Source: Cryobacterium aureum | Lineage (GTDB): Bacteria > Actinomycetota > Actinomycetes > Actinomycetales > Microbacteriaceae | DNA: 64,000 nt | Assembly: GCF_002954245.1 (NCBI RefSeq) | Contig: NZ_PPTG01000005.1 | Coordinates: 97,789 to 161,788, forward strand | Direction: 5' to 3' | Shown: positions 8,840 through 18,012 of the stretch, piece by piece | Position numbering within the stretch: position 1 is the stretch's first letter | Layout of the letters: each line of letters opens with the position of its first letter | The notes under the pieces: generated by a model | The model's input: the letters and a program-made list of their open reading frames with translations, nothing else | Told to the model about the DNA's origin: nothing | The model's database searches: none | Program-made: the position numbers and the translations under genes

Positions 8840-10069
8840 TTAGAAAGTTGGTGCGGCCGTCTCGGCAGCTCTAGAGCTAAGCCGCGGTAGACCCGCAGTA
8901 TTCCCCTGATCCTGCTGCGGGTCCAGCAGCAGTGCCTCGAAAGCGAGTTCAGCGGCCCCGATCATGAGCAGGTTGGAACCGAGCACAGCGGGCGTGATGC
9001 TGACCTCCGCGAATGCTGCGGGGAGAGTCAGCGCGGCGACGGCGACGTTCAAACGCTCCGAATCGACCGCGTGGAGCGCCGCCAGAAAGCCGCCGAGCAC
9101 GATGAGTTGCGGGTTGAGCATGTTGACGGCGCCGGCCAAGGCGATGGCCAGAAAATCGAGCTGTCGATTCACCAGGTTGCGCACGACGGGCGAGTCGGAG
9201 GCCACCAACGCGCGTTCCAGGGTGTCGGCATCCGTCGCGCCGGCGTGCAATCCGAGCGCGGCGAGCAGGGCGTGGCGGGTGACCTCGGCTTCGAGGGTGC
9301 CCGCGATGCCGGCCGAATCGGTGTTGGTGCCCGCGCTCACCCTGGTGTGGCCGAACTCCCCGGCATACCCGGCCCGGCCGCTGGCGGCAACGCCCCCGAT
9401 CACGAGGCCGCCGCCGATACCGCTCGACCCGCCGTTGAGATAGACGAGGTCGGTCAGGCCCTGGCCAGCACCGAAATAGTGTTCGGCCGTGACGCCGAGG
9501 CTCGCGTCGTTGGCCGCGACCACCGGCAGGCCCGTCGCAGCAGCGAGCAGGTCGCAGAGCGGCTCGTCGACCCAACCGAGATGCGGGGCGTGGCGCACCA
9601 GGCCGTCAGTCGCGCGCACGAGACCGGGCACCGCCACTCCTATTCCGATTATGGAATATTCGCCGAGGTCGCGCTTCAGCTGGGTCACAATGCCGGTGGT
9701 GATCGTCACGGCCTCAGTGATTGACGGCGACGAGGGCATGGCATAGCGGATGAGCCGATGCACGACGCCGCTGAGGGCGACGACTCCCACGGTGATCGCG
9801 TCGATTTCCGGGTTCACGGCAATTGCCACCACTCGGTCGCTGGCCGCCACGATCGGGCTCGGCCGTCCGGCCAGCCGCGTCGGATCGGGGGTGCGTTCCT
9901 CGACCAGGCCGCGCTCGACCAGCTCTGCGACGAGTGCTCCGATGGTCGACCGGTTGAGGCCGGTCAGCCGGGTGAGTTGGGCGCGGGACGCTGCGCCGCT
10001 CCGGTGCACCAGGCGCAGGATGATCGACAGATTGTGGCGGCGAAGGTCGTCGTGGTTGGTGCCCTGCAC
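8840..10069 (-). CDS. ROK-family transcriptional regulator (zinc motif lost)
   Basis: 409-residue NagC/XylR-type repressor with an N-terminal winged helix (RAQLTRLTGLNRSTIGALVAEL, about 28-50) and a ROK sugar-binding domain (GVAVPGLV, NDASLGVTAEHYFGAG, YAGEFGHT). The usual ROK zinc site CxCGxxGCxE after the GHT motif is absent: the segment reads AGTNTDSAGIAGTLEAE, with no cysteine. GTG 10069 is preceded by AAAGGAA. It is divergent from the epimerase at 10187, which it probably controls through the inverted repeat between them. It is closely related to the regulator at 12319. Confidence 0.9.
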   Translation of the reverse strand: MQGTNHDDLRRHNLSIILRLVHRSGAASRAQLTRLTGLNRSTIGALVAELVERGLVEERTPDPTRLAGRPSPIVAASDRVVAIAVNPEIDAITVGVVALSGVVHRLIRYAMPSSPSITEAVTITTGIVTQLKRDLGEYSIIGIGVAVPGLVRATDGLVRHAPHLGWVDEPLCDLLAAATGLPVVAANDASLGVTAEHYFGAGQGLTDLVYLNGGSSGIGGGLVIGGVAASGRAGYAGEFGHTRVSAGTNTDSAGIAGTLEAEVTRHALLAALGLHAGATDADTLERALVASDSPVVRNLVNRQLDFLAIALAGAVNMLNPQLIVLGGFLAALHAVDSERLNVAVAALTLPAAFAEVSITPAVLGSNLLMIGAAELAFEALLLDPQQDQGNTAGLPRLSSRAAETAAPTF

Positions 10070-10099
10070 GGGATTCCTTTGCTCGTCGACGGTGTGTGT

Positions 10100-10118
10100 G
10101 GCAGTTCAGGTTACTGCC
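10100..10118. promoter_or_regulatory. Candidate operator between ROK gene and epimerase gene
   Basis: Perfect 6-bp inverted repeat GGCAGT-N7-ACTGCC in the 117-bp divergent intergenic region. Position and symmetry suit a dimeric repressor such as the adjacent ROK protein. Binding is inferred. Confidence 0.4.
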
Positions 10119-10186
10119 GGGGAGACCGCAGACCACCGTGATACGTTGCCCAAGCCTACAAACCCTCGAGCCGCAAGGAATATCGC

Positions 10187-11032
10187 ATGAGAATCATCGT
10201 CACCGGAGGAAGCGGAAAACTCGGCCGCAGCGTCGTCGCCAGGCTTACCGCCGACGGCCACGAGGCGCAGAACCTCGATCGGGCCGGCACGCGTGGCCCC
10301 GGGTTTCTCAGCATCGACCTCACCAACTACGGAGAAGTCCTCGATGCCTTTCACGGCGTTGATGATACCTCCGTCGGTTTCGACGCGCTCGTGCACCTGG
10401 CGGCGGTACCGGCCCCGGGGATCCGCCCCGATGTGGCAACTTTTCACAACAACATGCTCACGACCTACAACGTGTTCCAAGCCGCGCGCCGCACCGGAAT
10501 CACGCGCATCGTGTACGCCTCGAGCGAGACGGTACTCGGCCTGCCGTTCGACATCGACCCGCCCTACCTGCCGGTGGACGAAAAGTACGCGGCCCGTCCG
10601 GAGAGCACCTATTCGCTGGTCAAACACCTCGAGGAGCAGATGGCCATCCAGCTAGTGCGTTGGGATCCAACCCTGAGCGTGACCGCCCTGCGTTTCTCCA
10701 ACGTAATGGACCCCGACGATTACGCCGCGTTCGCCGGCTATGACGAGGACCCACGCAACCGCAAATGGAATTTGTGGGGCTACGTCGACGGACGTGACGG
10801 AGCCCAGGCCGTTTCGCGGGCGCTGGACACCGCCGGCCCTGGCTTTGAAACGTTTATCATTGCCGCCGCCGACACCGTGTCGAACCGGTCCAGCTCCGAC
10901 CTGGCCGCCGAGGTCTTTCCCCGGGTCGGATTCACCCGGCCGGTGACCGAACACGAGACCCTGCTCGGCATCGACAAGGCCCGGCGTCTGCTCGGCTACG
11001 CGCCCGAGCACAGCTGGCGCGATCACGTCTAG
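10187..11032 (+). CDS. NAD(P)-dependent epimerase/dehydratase (extended SDR)
   Basis: 281 residues. The N-terminal cofactor motif MRIIVTGGSGKLGRSVVARL fits an extended short-chain dehydrogenase/reductase acting on sugars or uronates. The active-site region has the Ser/Thr-Tyr-x3-Lys arrangement (YASSETV at about 105, TYSLVKHLEE at about 145 with catalytic Tyr and Lys). ATG 10187 follows AAGGAATATCGC. The gene ends convergently with the alditol oxidase gene (stops overlap by 4 bp). Its position beside a ROK sugar regulator supports a carbohydrate substrate; the reaction is not assigned. Confidence 0.85.
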   Translation: MRIIVTGGSGKLGRSVVARLTADGHEAQNLDRAGTRGPGFLSIDLTNYGEVLDAFHGVDDTSVGFDALVHLAAVPAPGIRPDVATFHNNMLTTYNVFQAARRTGITRIVYASSETVLGLPFDIDPPYLPVDEKYAARPESTYSLVKHLEEQMAIQLVRWDPTLSVTALRFSNVMDPDDYAAFAGYDEDPRNRKWNLWGYVDGRDGAQAVSRALDTAGPGFETFIIAAADTVSNRSSSDLAAEVFPRVGFTRPVTEHETLLGIDKARRLLGYAPEHSWRDHV

Positions 11033-12276
11033 TGGAGACCGAACACCGTGCGTTCCAGAAACTCGTTGCGAAACGTGCCGGCCGGGTCGAGCCGGTCGGC
11101 CAGGGCGCGAAAGTCGTCGAGGCACCGATAGCGGGTCGCGAGCGTGGCAGCATCCGAGTGAAAGAGCTTGCCCCAGTGCGGGCGCATCAGAAATGGAGCG
11201 AGCGCCGCTTCGAGCGCGGGCAGCAGCACTTCGACGGCGGCCTGCTCGGGCTTCCAGGTGAAGTGCAGGGCCACGCCGGCCCGCTCGAAGCTCGGGCTGA
11301 GCCAGAGTTCATCGGCCGCCACGCTGCGAATCTCGCTCACCAGCAGCAGCGGCGCGATCCGGGCCGAGAGCGCACGCATCGCCTCGATTGCGGCGACGGC
11401 GTGCTCGCGCGGCACGTGGTACTCGGTCTGCAACTCGTCGCCGTTACTCGGCGTGAAGGCCAAACGAAAATGTGGCAGCCGCTCAAACCACGGTCCGGGC
11501 ACGCCGAGCTGCTGCGTGCAGTTGACCGCTGACAGGGCGGGCAGTGGATGCCGCCCCTCGGTCGCCGCCGCGCCGCCGAAGAACTCGGGTTCCCCCGAGA
11601 AATCCCCGCCGCGCGTCTTCACCCAGACCTGGTCCACCGACGAACCCTGCCAGTTGGTGAACAGGCTCACGCTGTAGGCGCTGCCCATCAGGTCGTCGAA
11701 ATGAGTCAGCACTTCGCTCCACGGCAGATTCTCGTAGACGAACTGCTGCACGTCGAAGGTCTGCTGAATGTCGAGCGTGACCCGGGTGACGATGCCGAGA
11801 GCGCCGAGCGCGACAACCATGCCGGAGAAAGCCGGAGTCGACCGGTCGACCCGGAGCAGCTCACCTGAGGCCGTGACGATCTCGAGAGCCGACACCGCCG
11901 TGGCGAGGCTGCCGTTCTGGTCGCCGGAACCGTGGGTGCCGGTGGCGATCGCGCCGGCCACGCTGATGTGCGGCAGCGAGGCGAGGTTGTGCAGGGCGTA
12001 CCCCCGGCGCTGCAGTTCGATCGCGAGGGTGCCGTAGGTCGTGCCACCGCCAACCTCGACGCGAAGCGCGACCGGGTCGATGACGATGACATCGTCAATT
12101 CGGTCGAGCGCCACGAGTGTGCCCGCCGAATCGGCAATGTCATTGAAGGAGTGGCGAGAGCCGAGCGCGCGCACCCGGGTGGCCGCGGCGACCAGTCCCT
12201 GCAGCTCGGCAATGCTGGTCGGGTGCGCGATCGGGGCCGCATAACGGTAGTTGCCGGCCCAATTGTGCTCGTTCAT
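11029..12276 (-). CDS. aldO: Alditol (xylitol/sorbitol) oxidase, covalent-FAD VAO family
   Basis: 415-residue FAD-linked oxidase very like Streptomyces alditol oxidase AldO (EC 1.1.3.41), which oxidises terminal hydroxyls of polyols and makes H2O2. Visible signatures are NWAGN at the N-terminus, VRALGSRHSFNDIA with His42 at the position of the covalent-FAD histidine, ASLPHISVAGAIATGTHGSGDQNGSLA, AVNCTQQLGVPGPW and C-terminal RPHWGKLF. The ATG at 12276 is chosen because it aligns with the family N-terminus and has GAGG upstream. It lies 42 bp downstream of a ROK regulator and in the same direction as a pentose-type ABC importer, which fits polyol or pentitol use. Confidence 0.9.
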   Translation of the reverse strand: MNEHNWAGNYRYAAPIAHPTSIAELQGLVAAATRVRALGSRHSFNDIADSAGTLVALDRIDDVIVIDPVALRVEVGGGTTYGTLAIELQRRGYALHNLASLPHISVAGAIATGTHGSGDQNGSLATAVSALEIVTASGELLRVDRSTPAFSGMVVALGALGIVTRVTLDIQQTFDVQQFVYENLPWSEVLTHFDDLMGSAYSVSLFTNWQGSSVDQVWVKTRGGDFSGEPEFFGGAAATEGRHPLPALSAVNCTQQLGVPGPWFERLPHFRLAFTPSNGDELQTEYHVPREHAVAAIEAMRALSARIAPLLLVSEIRSVAADELWLSPSFERAGVALHFTWKPEQAAVEVLLPALEAALAPFLMRPHWGKLFHSDAATLATRYRCLDDFRALADRLDPAGTFRNEFLERTVFGLH

Positions 12277-12318
12277 ACGTCGCCTCACGGTATTTGGTGT
12301 TCGCTCCAACATACCAAG

Positions 12319-13530
12319 CTAGGAACGCCCGCGCGCACACCCGGCCGGGTCGTCGAGCAGACCGGCGAAGGCCAGCTCGGCCGCCCCGACCATCATGAGC
12401 CTGGAGCGCAGCTTCGCCCGTTCGAGCAGCACCGCATGCCCAAGGCTGCCGATGGAGCTCACGCTCACTGCCTCGACCAGACGCTCACGGCCCACCGACA
12501 GCAGCGAGCCGAGAAAGCCGCCGAGCACGACCATTTCCGGGTCGAACATATTCACAAAGTTCGAGATGGCCACCGAGAGAAAGTCGATCTGCCTGGCCAC
12601 CTCGCGCAATACCGCTGGGTCACGCGAGACGCCGAGGGCGATGTCCAGTTCGTCCTGGTCAGCGCGGGGCAGGTCCAGCACCCTGAGCAGGCGCGGCATG
12701 CTCACCTCGGTTTCCAGGCAGCCGATGCGGCCGCAGTGACAACGGACCCCGGCCGAGTTGACCAGGGTGTGGCCGAGTTCTCCGGCATAGCCGCTGGTGC
12801 CGCGCAGTGGTGAGCCCCCGATGATGAGGCCGCCGCCGATGCCGTTCGACGCGCCGTTGAGGTAGACCAGGTCGGTCGTGCCACGGGCCGCCCCGAACAA
12901 GCTCTCGGCGATGGCGGCGAGGCTCGCGTCGTTGCCGGCGAACACGGGGTAACGCAGGGCCTTGGCGAGGGCCGTGGTGATGGCGCTATCGCGCCAGCCG
13001 AGGTGCGGAGCGATCAGTACGCGCCCGTCGATCGTATCGACCAGGCCGGGAACGGCCACGCCGACCCCGGCGATCTCGTAGTTATTCTCGATCTCGCCGC
13101 GCATACCGTCGACGATGGCCTTGACCGCGTTCACGGTTTCGCTCACGGTCGGAATGCGAGCCGTATCAAAGCGTATGCGACGAATCACCTCGCCGCCGAG
13201 CCCCACCAGTCCCACGGTAATCGCGTCGACGTCAGGGCTCACCGCTATTGCGGCGATTCTGGGGCTCGGGAATACCTGCAGGCTCGGGCGTCCGACCCGG
13301 CCGGGCACGTCTTCCGGTTCACCCTCGAACGCCATGCCGAGGTCGACCAGTTCGGCCACGAGGGCTGAAATGGTCGACCGGTTCAGACCGGTGCGTCGGG
13401 TCAACTCGGCGCGAGAGCATCCGCTGGAATGATGAATCATGGTGAGGATCATCGACAGGTTGAACCGACGCAACTGATCGTTACTCGTGCCCCCCCGAAG
13501 GCCGAGGGGTGGCGGGGCTAGCCTGGTCAC
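12319..13530 (-). CDS. ROK-family transcriptional regulator (probable xylose/pentose repressor)
   Basis: 403 residues: winged helix-turn-helix (RAELTRRTGLNRSTISALVAEL, about 40-62) and a ROK domain. The full zinc motif is present as RCHCGRIGCLETE, unlike in the two other ROK regulators of this window. Start GTG 13530; other in-frame starts are possible. It is the fourth gene in a run chvE-gguA-gguB-ROK-aldO on the minus strand and lies about 4.5 kb from the divergent xylA, so it is the best candidate for XylR of this locus. The inducer is inferred from context only. Confidence 0.9.
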   Translation of the reverse strand: MTRLAPPPLGLRGGTSNDQLRRFNLSMILTMIHHSSGCSRAELTRRTGLNRSTISALVAELVDLGMAFEGEPEDVPGRVGRPSLQVFPSPRIAAIAVSPDVDAITVGLVGLGGEVIRRIRFDTARIPTVSETVNAVKAIVDGMRGEIENNYEIAGVGVAVPGLVDTIDGRVLIAPHLGWRDSAITTALAKALRYPVFAGNDASLAAIAESLFGAARGTTDLVYLNGASNGIGGGLIIGGSPLRGTSGYAGELGHTLVNSAGVRCHCGRIGCLETEVSMPRLLRVLDLPRADQDELDIALGVSRDPAVLREVARQIDFLSVAISNFVNMFDPEMVVLGGFLGSLLSVGRERLVEAVSVSSIGSLGHAVLLERAKLRSRLMMVGAAELAFAGLLDDPAGCARGRS

Positions 13531-13589
13531 GACTCACCACCCCTCAGGTTTAGTTGCACCCGACAGAGTCCTGCAGGCGTCAGGCGAAG

Positions 13590-14777
13590 CTAGCGGCCGG
13601 CCCGGCGCTTGTTGAAGATGTCGAAGGCGACGGCCAGCAACAGAACGAGGCCCTTGATGGTCATCTGCCAGGCAGCATCCACCGAGAGAATCGACAGGCC
13701 CATGTTGAGCACACCCATGACGAGTGCGCCGATGACGGCGCCGATGACGGTGCCGACACCACCGGTCACCGCGGCGCCACCGATGAAGACGGCGGCGATG
13801 GCGTCGAGCTCGTAGTTCTGCCCGGCCGAGGCGACAGCGCCGCCGGCGCGGGACGTCGATACGACGCCGGCCAGTCCGGCGAGTACGCCCATGTTGACGA
13901 AGATAAAGAAGTCGACCCATTTGGTCTTGACGCCACTCATCTTGGCGGCGAACAGGTTGCCACCCATGGCGTAAACGTGGCGGCCGAAAACCGTCTGGTT
14001 GAGCAAAAAGGTGTAGCCAAGAATGAGCACGGCGAGCACGATCAGAATGATCGGGGTGCCGCTGTAGCCCGAGAGTAGCCAGGCGAACCAGATAATGGCC
14101 ACGGCGGCGATGCCGCTCTTGATCCACAGGCTCACGATCGGTTCGCGCGGCAGTTCGAGCTTGCGCAGGGTGGCGCGGATGCGCAGCTGCTGCACGATCA
14201 GGGCGAACGCGGTCAGTACACCGAGCGCGATGGTGAGCACGTCCCGGCCGCCGACTTCGCCGAACCAGGCGGGCACCCAACCGGCGCCGATCGCGGTGAA
14301 TTCAGAGGGAAGCCCGCTGATGGTGCCGCCGGTCAGCAGCACCAGGGTGAGCCCGCGAAAGATCAGCATGCCGGCGAGCGTGACGATGAACGCCGGGATA
14401 CCGACGAACGCCACCCAGAAGCCCTGCCAGGCACCGACCAGGGCGCCGACCAACAGCGCGATGACGACGGCCGCCCACCACGGCAGCCCCCAGCTGCTCA
14501 TGCTGATCGCGGTGACGGCGCCAACCATGGCGACGACCGAACCGACCGACAAGTCGATGTGGCCGGCGATAATCACGATGACCATGCCGATGGCGAGGAT
14601 CAGCACGTAGGCGTTCTGCTGAATCAGGTTGTTGACGTTGCCGGGCAGCAGCAGGCGGCCGTCGGTGAGAATCTGGAACAGCACGATGATGATCGCCAGG
14701 GCGGCGAGGATCCCATACTGCCTGAGATTGACCGCGAACTTAGGCCTGGCGCGCTTCACGGGGGTTGTGGTACTCAT
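13590..14777 (-). CDS. Sugar ABC transporter permease (GguB/XylH type)
   Basis: 395-residue inner-membrane permease of the CUT2 monosaccharide family. About ten hydrophobic helices; conserved segments are AIGMVIVIIAGHIDLSVGSVVAMVGAV (about 65-90) and the C-terminal VFIGGAAVTGGVGTVIGAVIGALVMGVLNMGLSILSVDAAWQ. The long insertion in the middle is typical of the multiple-sugar/xylose (GguB, XylH) subgroup rather than RbsC. It is 5 bp downstream of the ATPase gene. Confidence 0.92.
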   Translation of the reverse strand: MSTTTPVKRARPKFAVNLRQYGILAALAIIIVLFQILTDGRLLLPGNVNNLIQQNAYVLILAIGMVIVIIAGHIDLSVGSVVAMVGAVTAISMSSWGLPWWAAVVIALLVGALVGAWQGFWVAFVGIPAFIVTLAGMLIFRGLTLVLLTGGTISGLPSEFTAIGAGWVPAWFGEVGGRDVLTIALGVLTAFALIVQQLRIRATLRKLELPREPIVSLWIKSGIAAVAIIWFAWLLSGYSGTPIILIVLAVLILGYTFLLNQTVFGRHVYAMGGNLFAAKMSGVKTKWVDFFIFVNMGVLAGLAGVVSTSRAGGAVASAGQNYELDAIAAVFIGGAAVTGGVGTVIGAVIGALVMGVLNMGLSILSVDAAWQMTIKGLVLLLAVAFDIFNKRRAGR

Positions 14778-14782
14778 CGGGG

Positions 14783-16315
14783 TCAGTCCTTTCCCGCGGT
14801 CATGTAGTGCATGAGTGTTTCTTGGGAGGCATCCGCTGCGGCAACTTCACCGGTGAGCTTGCCCTCTGAAATGACGTAGATGCGGTCGGAGAGTCCGATG
14901 AGTTCGGGCAGCTCCGAGGAAATCACAACGACGGCTTTGCCCTGGGCGGCCAACTCGTTGATGATTCCGTAGATCTCGTACTTAGCGCCGACGTCGATGC
15001 CACGAGTCGGTTCGTCGAGAATGAGAATGTCGGGGCCAGCGAAGATCCACTTCGACAGCACGACCTTCTGCTGATTGCCGCCGGAGAGCTTGCCGGTGAT
15101 CGACGAGACGCTCGGCGCCTTGATGTTCATCTTCTCGCGGTAGGAGTTGGCGACCTTGTACTCGCGATACCGGTCAATGACGCCCCACTTGGCGAGCTTG
15201 CCCAGCGCGGCGGCCGAGACGTTCACGGTGATGTCGCCGATGAGGTTGAGGCCGTAGCGTTTTCGGTCTTCGGTGGCGTAGGCGAAACCGTGACGGATCG
15301 CTTCGTCTACCGTGCGCAGCTGAATTTCGTCGCCGTTCTTGAAGATGCGACCACTGATCTTGGTGCCGTAGGAGCGGCCGAAGATACTCATGGCTAGTTC
15401 CGTGCGTCCGGCGCCCATGAGCCCGGCGAAACCGACGATCTCGCCGGCCCGCACGGTGAACGAGGCGGCATCGACGACCTTGCGGGTCGTGTCGACCGGG
15501 TGGTACACGGTCCAATCCTCAACGCGCAGCACCTCGGTGCCAATCTTGGGTTCACGCGGTGGAAACAGGTTATTGAGTTCGCGACCGACCATGGAGCGGA
15601 TGATGCGGCCCTCGGTCGCGTCCGGCCCATCCATCGCAATGGTTTCGATGGTCTTGCCGTCGCGAATAACGGTGACCGTGTCTGCGATGCGCTTGATCTC
15701 TTTGAGCTTGTGGCTAATGATGATGCAGGTGATGCCCTGGCCGCGCAGGTGTTCGATCAGGCCGAGCAGGTGCGCCGAGTCCTCGTCGTTGAGGGCAGCG
15801 GTCGGCTCGTCGAGAATGAGCAGTTTGACCTGCTTGGAGAGCGCCTTGGCGATTTCCACCAGTTGCTGCTTGCCAACACCGAGTTCGAGCACCTTGGTGG
15901 CCGGGTTCTCGGCCAGGCCGACCCGGGCGAGCAGCAGGGCGGCTTCGCGGTTCGTTTTGTTCCAGTCGATGATGCCGCGGGTGGAATTCTCGTTGCCCAG
16001 GAAGATGTTTTCGGCGATCGACAGGAACGGGCTCAGCGCCAGTTCCTGGTGGATGATCACGATGCCGTCGGCCTCACTGTCATTGATCGTCTTGTAGGAG
16101 ACCGGTTTGCCCTCGAACTCGATGGTGCCCTCGAAGCTGCCGGCGGGGTATACACCGCTGAGCACCTTCATAAGGGTGGACTTACCGGCACCGTTCTCGC
16201 CGCAGACCGCGTGCACCTCGCCGCGAACGACCTCGATGGATACACCGTCGAGCGCCTTCACTCCGCTGAAATCCTTCACGATGTTGTTCATCCTGAGGAT
16301 GGTCGTGTGCTCCAA
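14783..16315 (-). CDS. Multiple-sugar ABC transporter ATP-binding protein (GguA/XylG type)
   Basis: 510-residue tandem ATPase that drives monosaccharide import. First half: Walker [11 protein letters not shown]-loop [22 protein letters not shown] in place of LSGGQ, Walker [12 protein letters not shown]. Second half: degenerate Walker A ([10 protein letters not shown]), signature [14 protein letters not shown] and Walker [13 protein letters not shown]. The start is TTG 16315 because AGGAGG lies at 16322-16327, 6 bp upstream. The frame open to 16333 would place that ribosome-binding site inside the protein. It is separated from the binding-protein gene by a strong hairpin. Confidence 0.93.
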   Translation of the reverse strand: MEHTTILRMNNIVKDFSGVKALDGVSIEVVRGEVHAVCGENGAGKSTLMKVLSGVYPAGSFEGTIEFEGKPVSYKTINDSEADGIVIIHQELALSPFLSIAENIFLGNENSTRGIIDWNKTNREAALLLARVGLAENPATKVLELGVGKQQLVEIAKALSKQVKLLILDEPTAALNDEDSAHLLGLIEHLRGQGITCIIISHKLKEIKRIADTVTVIRDGKTIETIAMDGPDATEGRIIRSMVGRELNNLFPPREPKIGTEVLRVEDWTVYHPVDTTRKVVDAASFTVRAGEIVGFAGLMGAGRTELAMSIFGRSYGTKISGRIFKNGDEIQLRTVDEAIRHGFAYATEDRKRYGLNLIGDITVNVSAAALGKLAKWGVIDRYREYKVANSYREKMNIKAPSVSSITGKLSGGNQQKVVLSKWIFAGPDILILDEPTRGIDVGAKYEIYGIINELAAQGKAVVVISSELPELIGLSDRIYVISEGKLTGEVAAADASQETLMHYMTAGKD

Positions 16316-16321
16316 GGGCAG

Positions 16322-16327
16322 CCTCCT
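16322..16327 (-). promoter_or_regulatory. Ribosome binding site deciding the TTG start of the ATPase gene
   Basis: Perfect AGGAGG on the minus strand with a 6-nt spacer to TTG at 16315. It lies inside the longer open frame beginning at 16333 and therefore argues against that start. Confidence 0.75.
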
Positions 16328-16371
16328 GGTCAAAATTGCATGTTGCGCTGGGGCCCGTTGACGGGCGAAAT

Positions 16372-16399
16372 GGTCGGCCCCGCTCGCGCGGGGCCGACC
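16372..16399 (-). promoter_or_regulatory. Intercistronic stem-loop after the sugar-binding protein gene
   Basis: Perfect 12-bp stem (GGTCGGCCCCGC / GCGGGGCCGACC) with a TCGC tetraloop, between the binding-protein stop and the ATPase start. No U-run follows, so mRNA stabilisation or partial attenuation of the 5' cistron is more likely than full termination. An analogous hairpin sits in the second sugar operon at 23211. Confidence 0.75.
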
Positions 16400-16411
16400 G
16401 AAGCAGACTCG

Positions 16412-17533
16412 TTAGAGTCCGACGTCCGCTGCCTTGGTGAAGCCGGAATCGATGAGCTTGGCCTGCACATCATCCTTCACGACGACCTCGGGGTCGAGCA
16501 GGAACGATGGAACGACCTTTTCGCCGTTGTCGTAGGTCTCGGTGTCGTTGACGGTTACGTCTTCGCCAGCCGCGATCTGCTGGATCATGTCGAAGACCTG
16601 CTTGCCGAGCGTGCGGGTGTCCTTCCACACGGTCATGGACTGCTCGCCGTCAAGAATGGCGAGCACGTTGGCCTTGTCGGCGTCCTGACCGCTGATGATC
16701 GGGTAGCTCTCGCCCGGCGTGTAGCCGGCGCTCTTCAGTGAAGCGATGATGCCGATGGCGAGGCTGTCATTGGGCGAAAGCACAACGTCAACCTTTTCGT
16801 CGCCGGAGTAGAACGACGACAGGCGGTTGTCCATTTCGGACTGCGCTGAGGCCGAGATCCAGCCTTGGATTCCAATGGAAGCCCAGTCGTCGTTCGAGGA
16901 CGGCGACTTACCGCTCGGAACGACCAGCTGGCCGCTCTCGACGTAGGGCAGCAGAACGTCCCAGGCGCCGGAGAAGAAGAACTTGGCGTTGTTGTCGTCT
17001 GGACTACCGGCGAAGGGCTCGAGGTTGAACGGGCCGGCGCCGTCGGCGAGGCCGAGCTGCTCCTCGATGTACTGGCCCTGCAGGGTTCCCACCTTGTAGT
17101 TGTCGAACGTTGCGTAGTAATCAACGTTCTCGGTGCCGTTGATCAGGCGGTCATAGGCGATGACCTTGGCGTCCTGGCCGGCGGCCTCGGCGAGCACCGG
17201 GGCGAGTACTTTTCCATCCACTGCTGCGACGACGAGAATCTTGGCGCCGCCGGCGACCTGGTTCTGAATCTGGCTGATCTGTAGGTCGGTCTTGTTGTCG
17301 GCGTACTGCAGGTCGGCGGTGCAACCAGCTTCTTCGAGCAGAGACTTGAGCTGCTCGCCGTCGTTGATCCACCGTTCGAGGCTGCGGGTCGGCATAGAGA
17401 TTCCGACGTTGCAGTCAGCGCTGGCCGCTGCGCCATCGCCGGCTGGGGAGGTCGTTCCGGAACAAGCCGCGAGCGACAAGGCCACGGCTCCGGTCGCCGC
17501 TACGGCGAGGATCCTCTTGGTCAGGGTCTTCAT
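16412..17533 (-). CDS. chvE: Multiple-sugar-binding lipoprotein (ChvE/XylF type)
   Basis: 373-residue extracellular solute-binding protein of the CUT2 family. A lipoprotein signal (MKTLTKRILAVAATGAVALSL, lipobox LAAC) precedes the periplasmic-binding-protein fold. NVGISMPTRSLERWINDGEQLK and DNKTDLQISQIQNQVAGGAKILVVAAVDG match the ChvE/xylose group. ATG 17533 is chosen because GAGGAAAG lies upstream and a proper signal peptide follows; the open frame to 17602 adds 23 unsuitable residues. First gene of the minus-strand operon, divergent from xylA. Likely ligands are xylose, glucose or arabinose. Confidence 0.92.
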   Translation of the reverse strand: MKTLTKRILAVAATGAVALSLAACSGTTSPAGDGAAASADCNVGISMPTRSLERWINDGEQLKSLLEEAGCTADLQYADNKTDLQISQIQNQVAGGAKILVVAAVDGKVLAPVLAEAAGQDAKVIAYDRLINGTENVDYYATFDNYKVGTLQGQYIEEQLGLADGAGPFNLEPFAGSPDDNNAKFFFSGAWDVLLPYVESGQLVVPSGKSPSSNDDWASIGIQGWISASAQSEMDNRLSSFYSGDEKVDVVLSPNDSLAIGIIASLKSAGYTPGESYPIISGQDADKANVLAILDGEQSMTVWKDTRTLGKQVFDMIQQIAAGEDVTVNDTETYDNGEKVVPSFLLDPEVVVKDDVQAKLIDSGFTKAADVGL

Positions 17534-18012
17534 TGGTGCTTTCCTCTCTGAATGCTGCCAGGTGCAGGTGCGGAGATCCGCTCCTGCTGCAACGAGGTGC
17601 ACTCCAGAAATTCGCCGCGCTAAACGCGTCCGAAGACCGGAAAGTTACCTCGTTGTAAGGGTGCTGTGTTGTGGGCTCACGCGGTGTGAGTCCGGCGCAG
17701 GGTCAAGCGGTGCTGCTCACTCTGCTGGGTGGTTCTAATCATCATTCTAAACAGGCCGTGGGCGACTTTGTTCACGGACAGAACATATCTAATTCCCCGG
17801 TTGTTTGCCAACTGTTTTTTTGAAAAAACCGGAAATTACGTGGGATCGAGAGGCATTCGTTACCAAGTCTCGCCTTCTATCCCTCAATCGAGGGTCGAGA
17901 AAAGACTCGATAGTTCGGGCCGCAGGCAAATCGGGTCCGCCCTACGTTTTCCGCCGCATCTGCTATATGTTTGAGTAATCAACAAATCATCGACGAAGCT
18001 GAAGGTAGCGCA
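17534..18012. promoter_or_regulatory. Divergent promoter region between chvE operon and xylA
   Basis: 479 bp without a gene and clearly more AT-rich in its middle (17740-17860). It must hold both promoters and the sugar-regulator operators. On the minus strand TTGGCA (17806-17811) lies about 18 bp upstream of TATGTT and could be the chvE -35/-10. A symmetric AT-rich stretch, GGTTGTTTGCCAAC followed by a run of T then A (17798-17836), is the best operator candidate for the ROK regulator. These are pattern-based guesses. Confidence 0.4.
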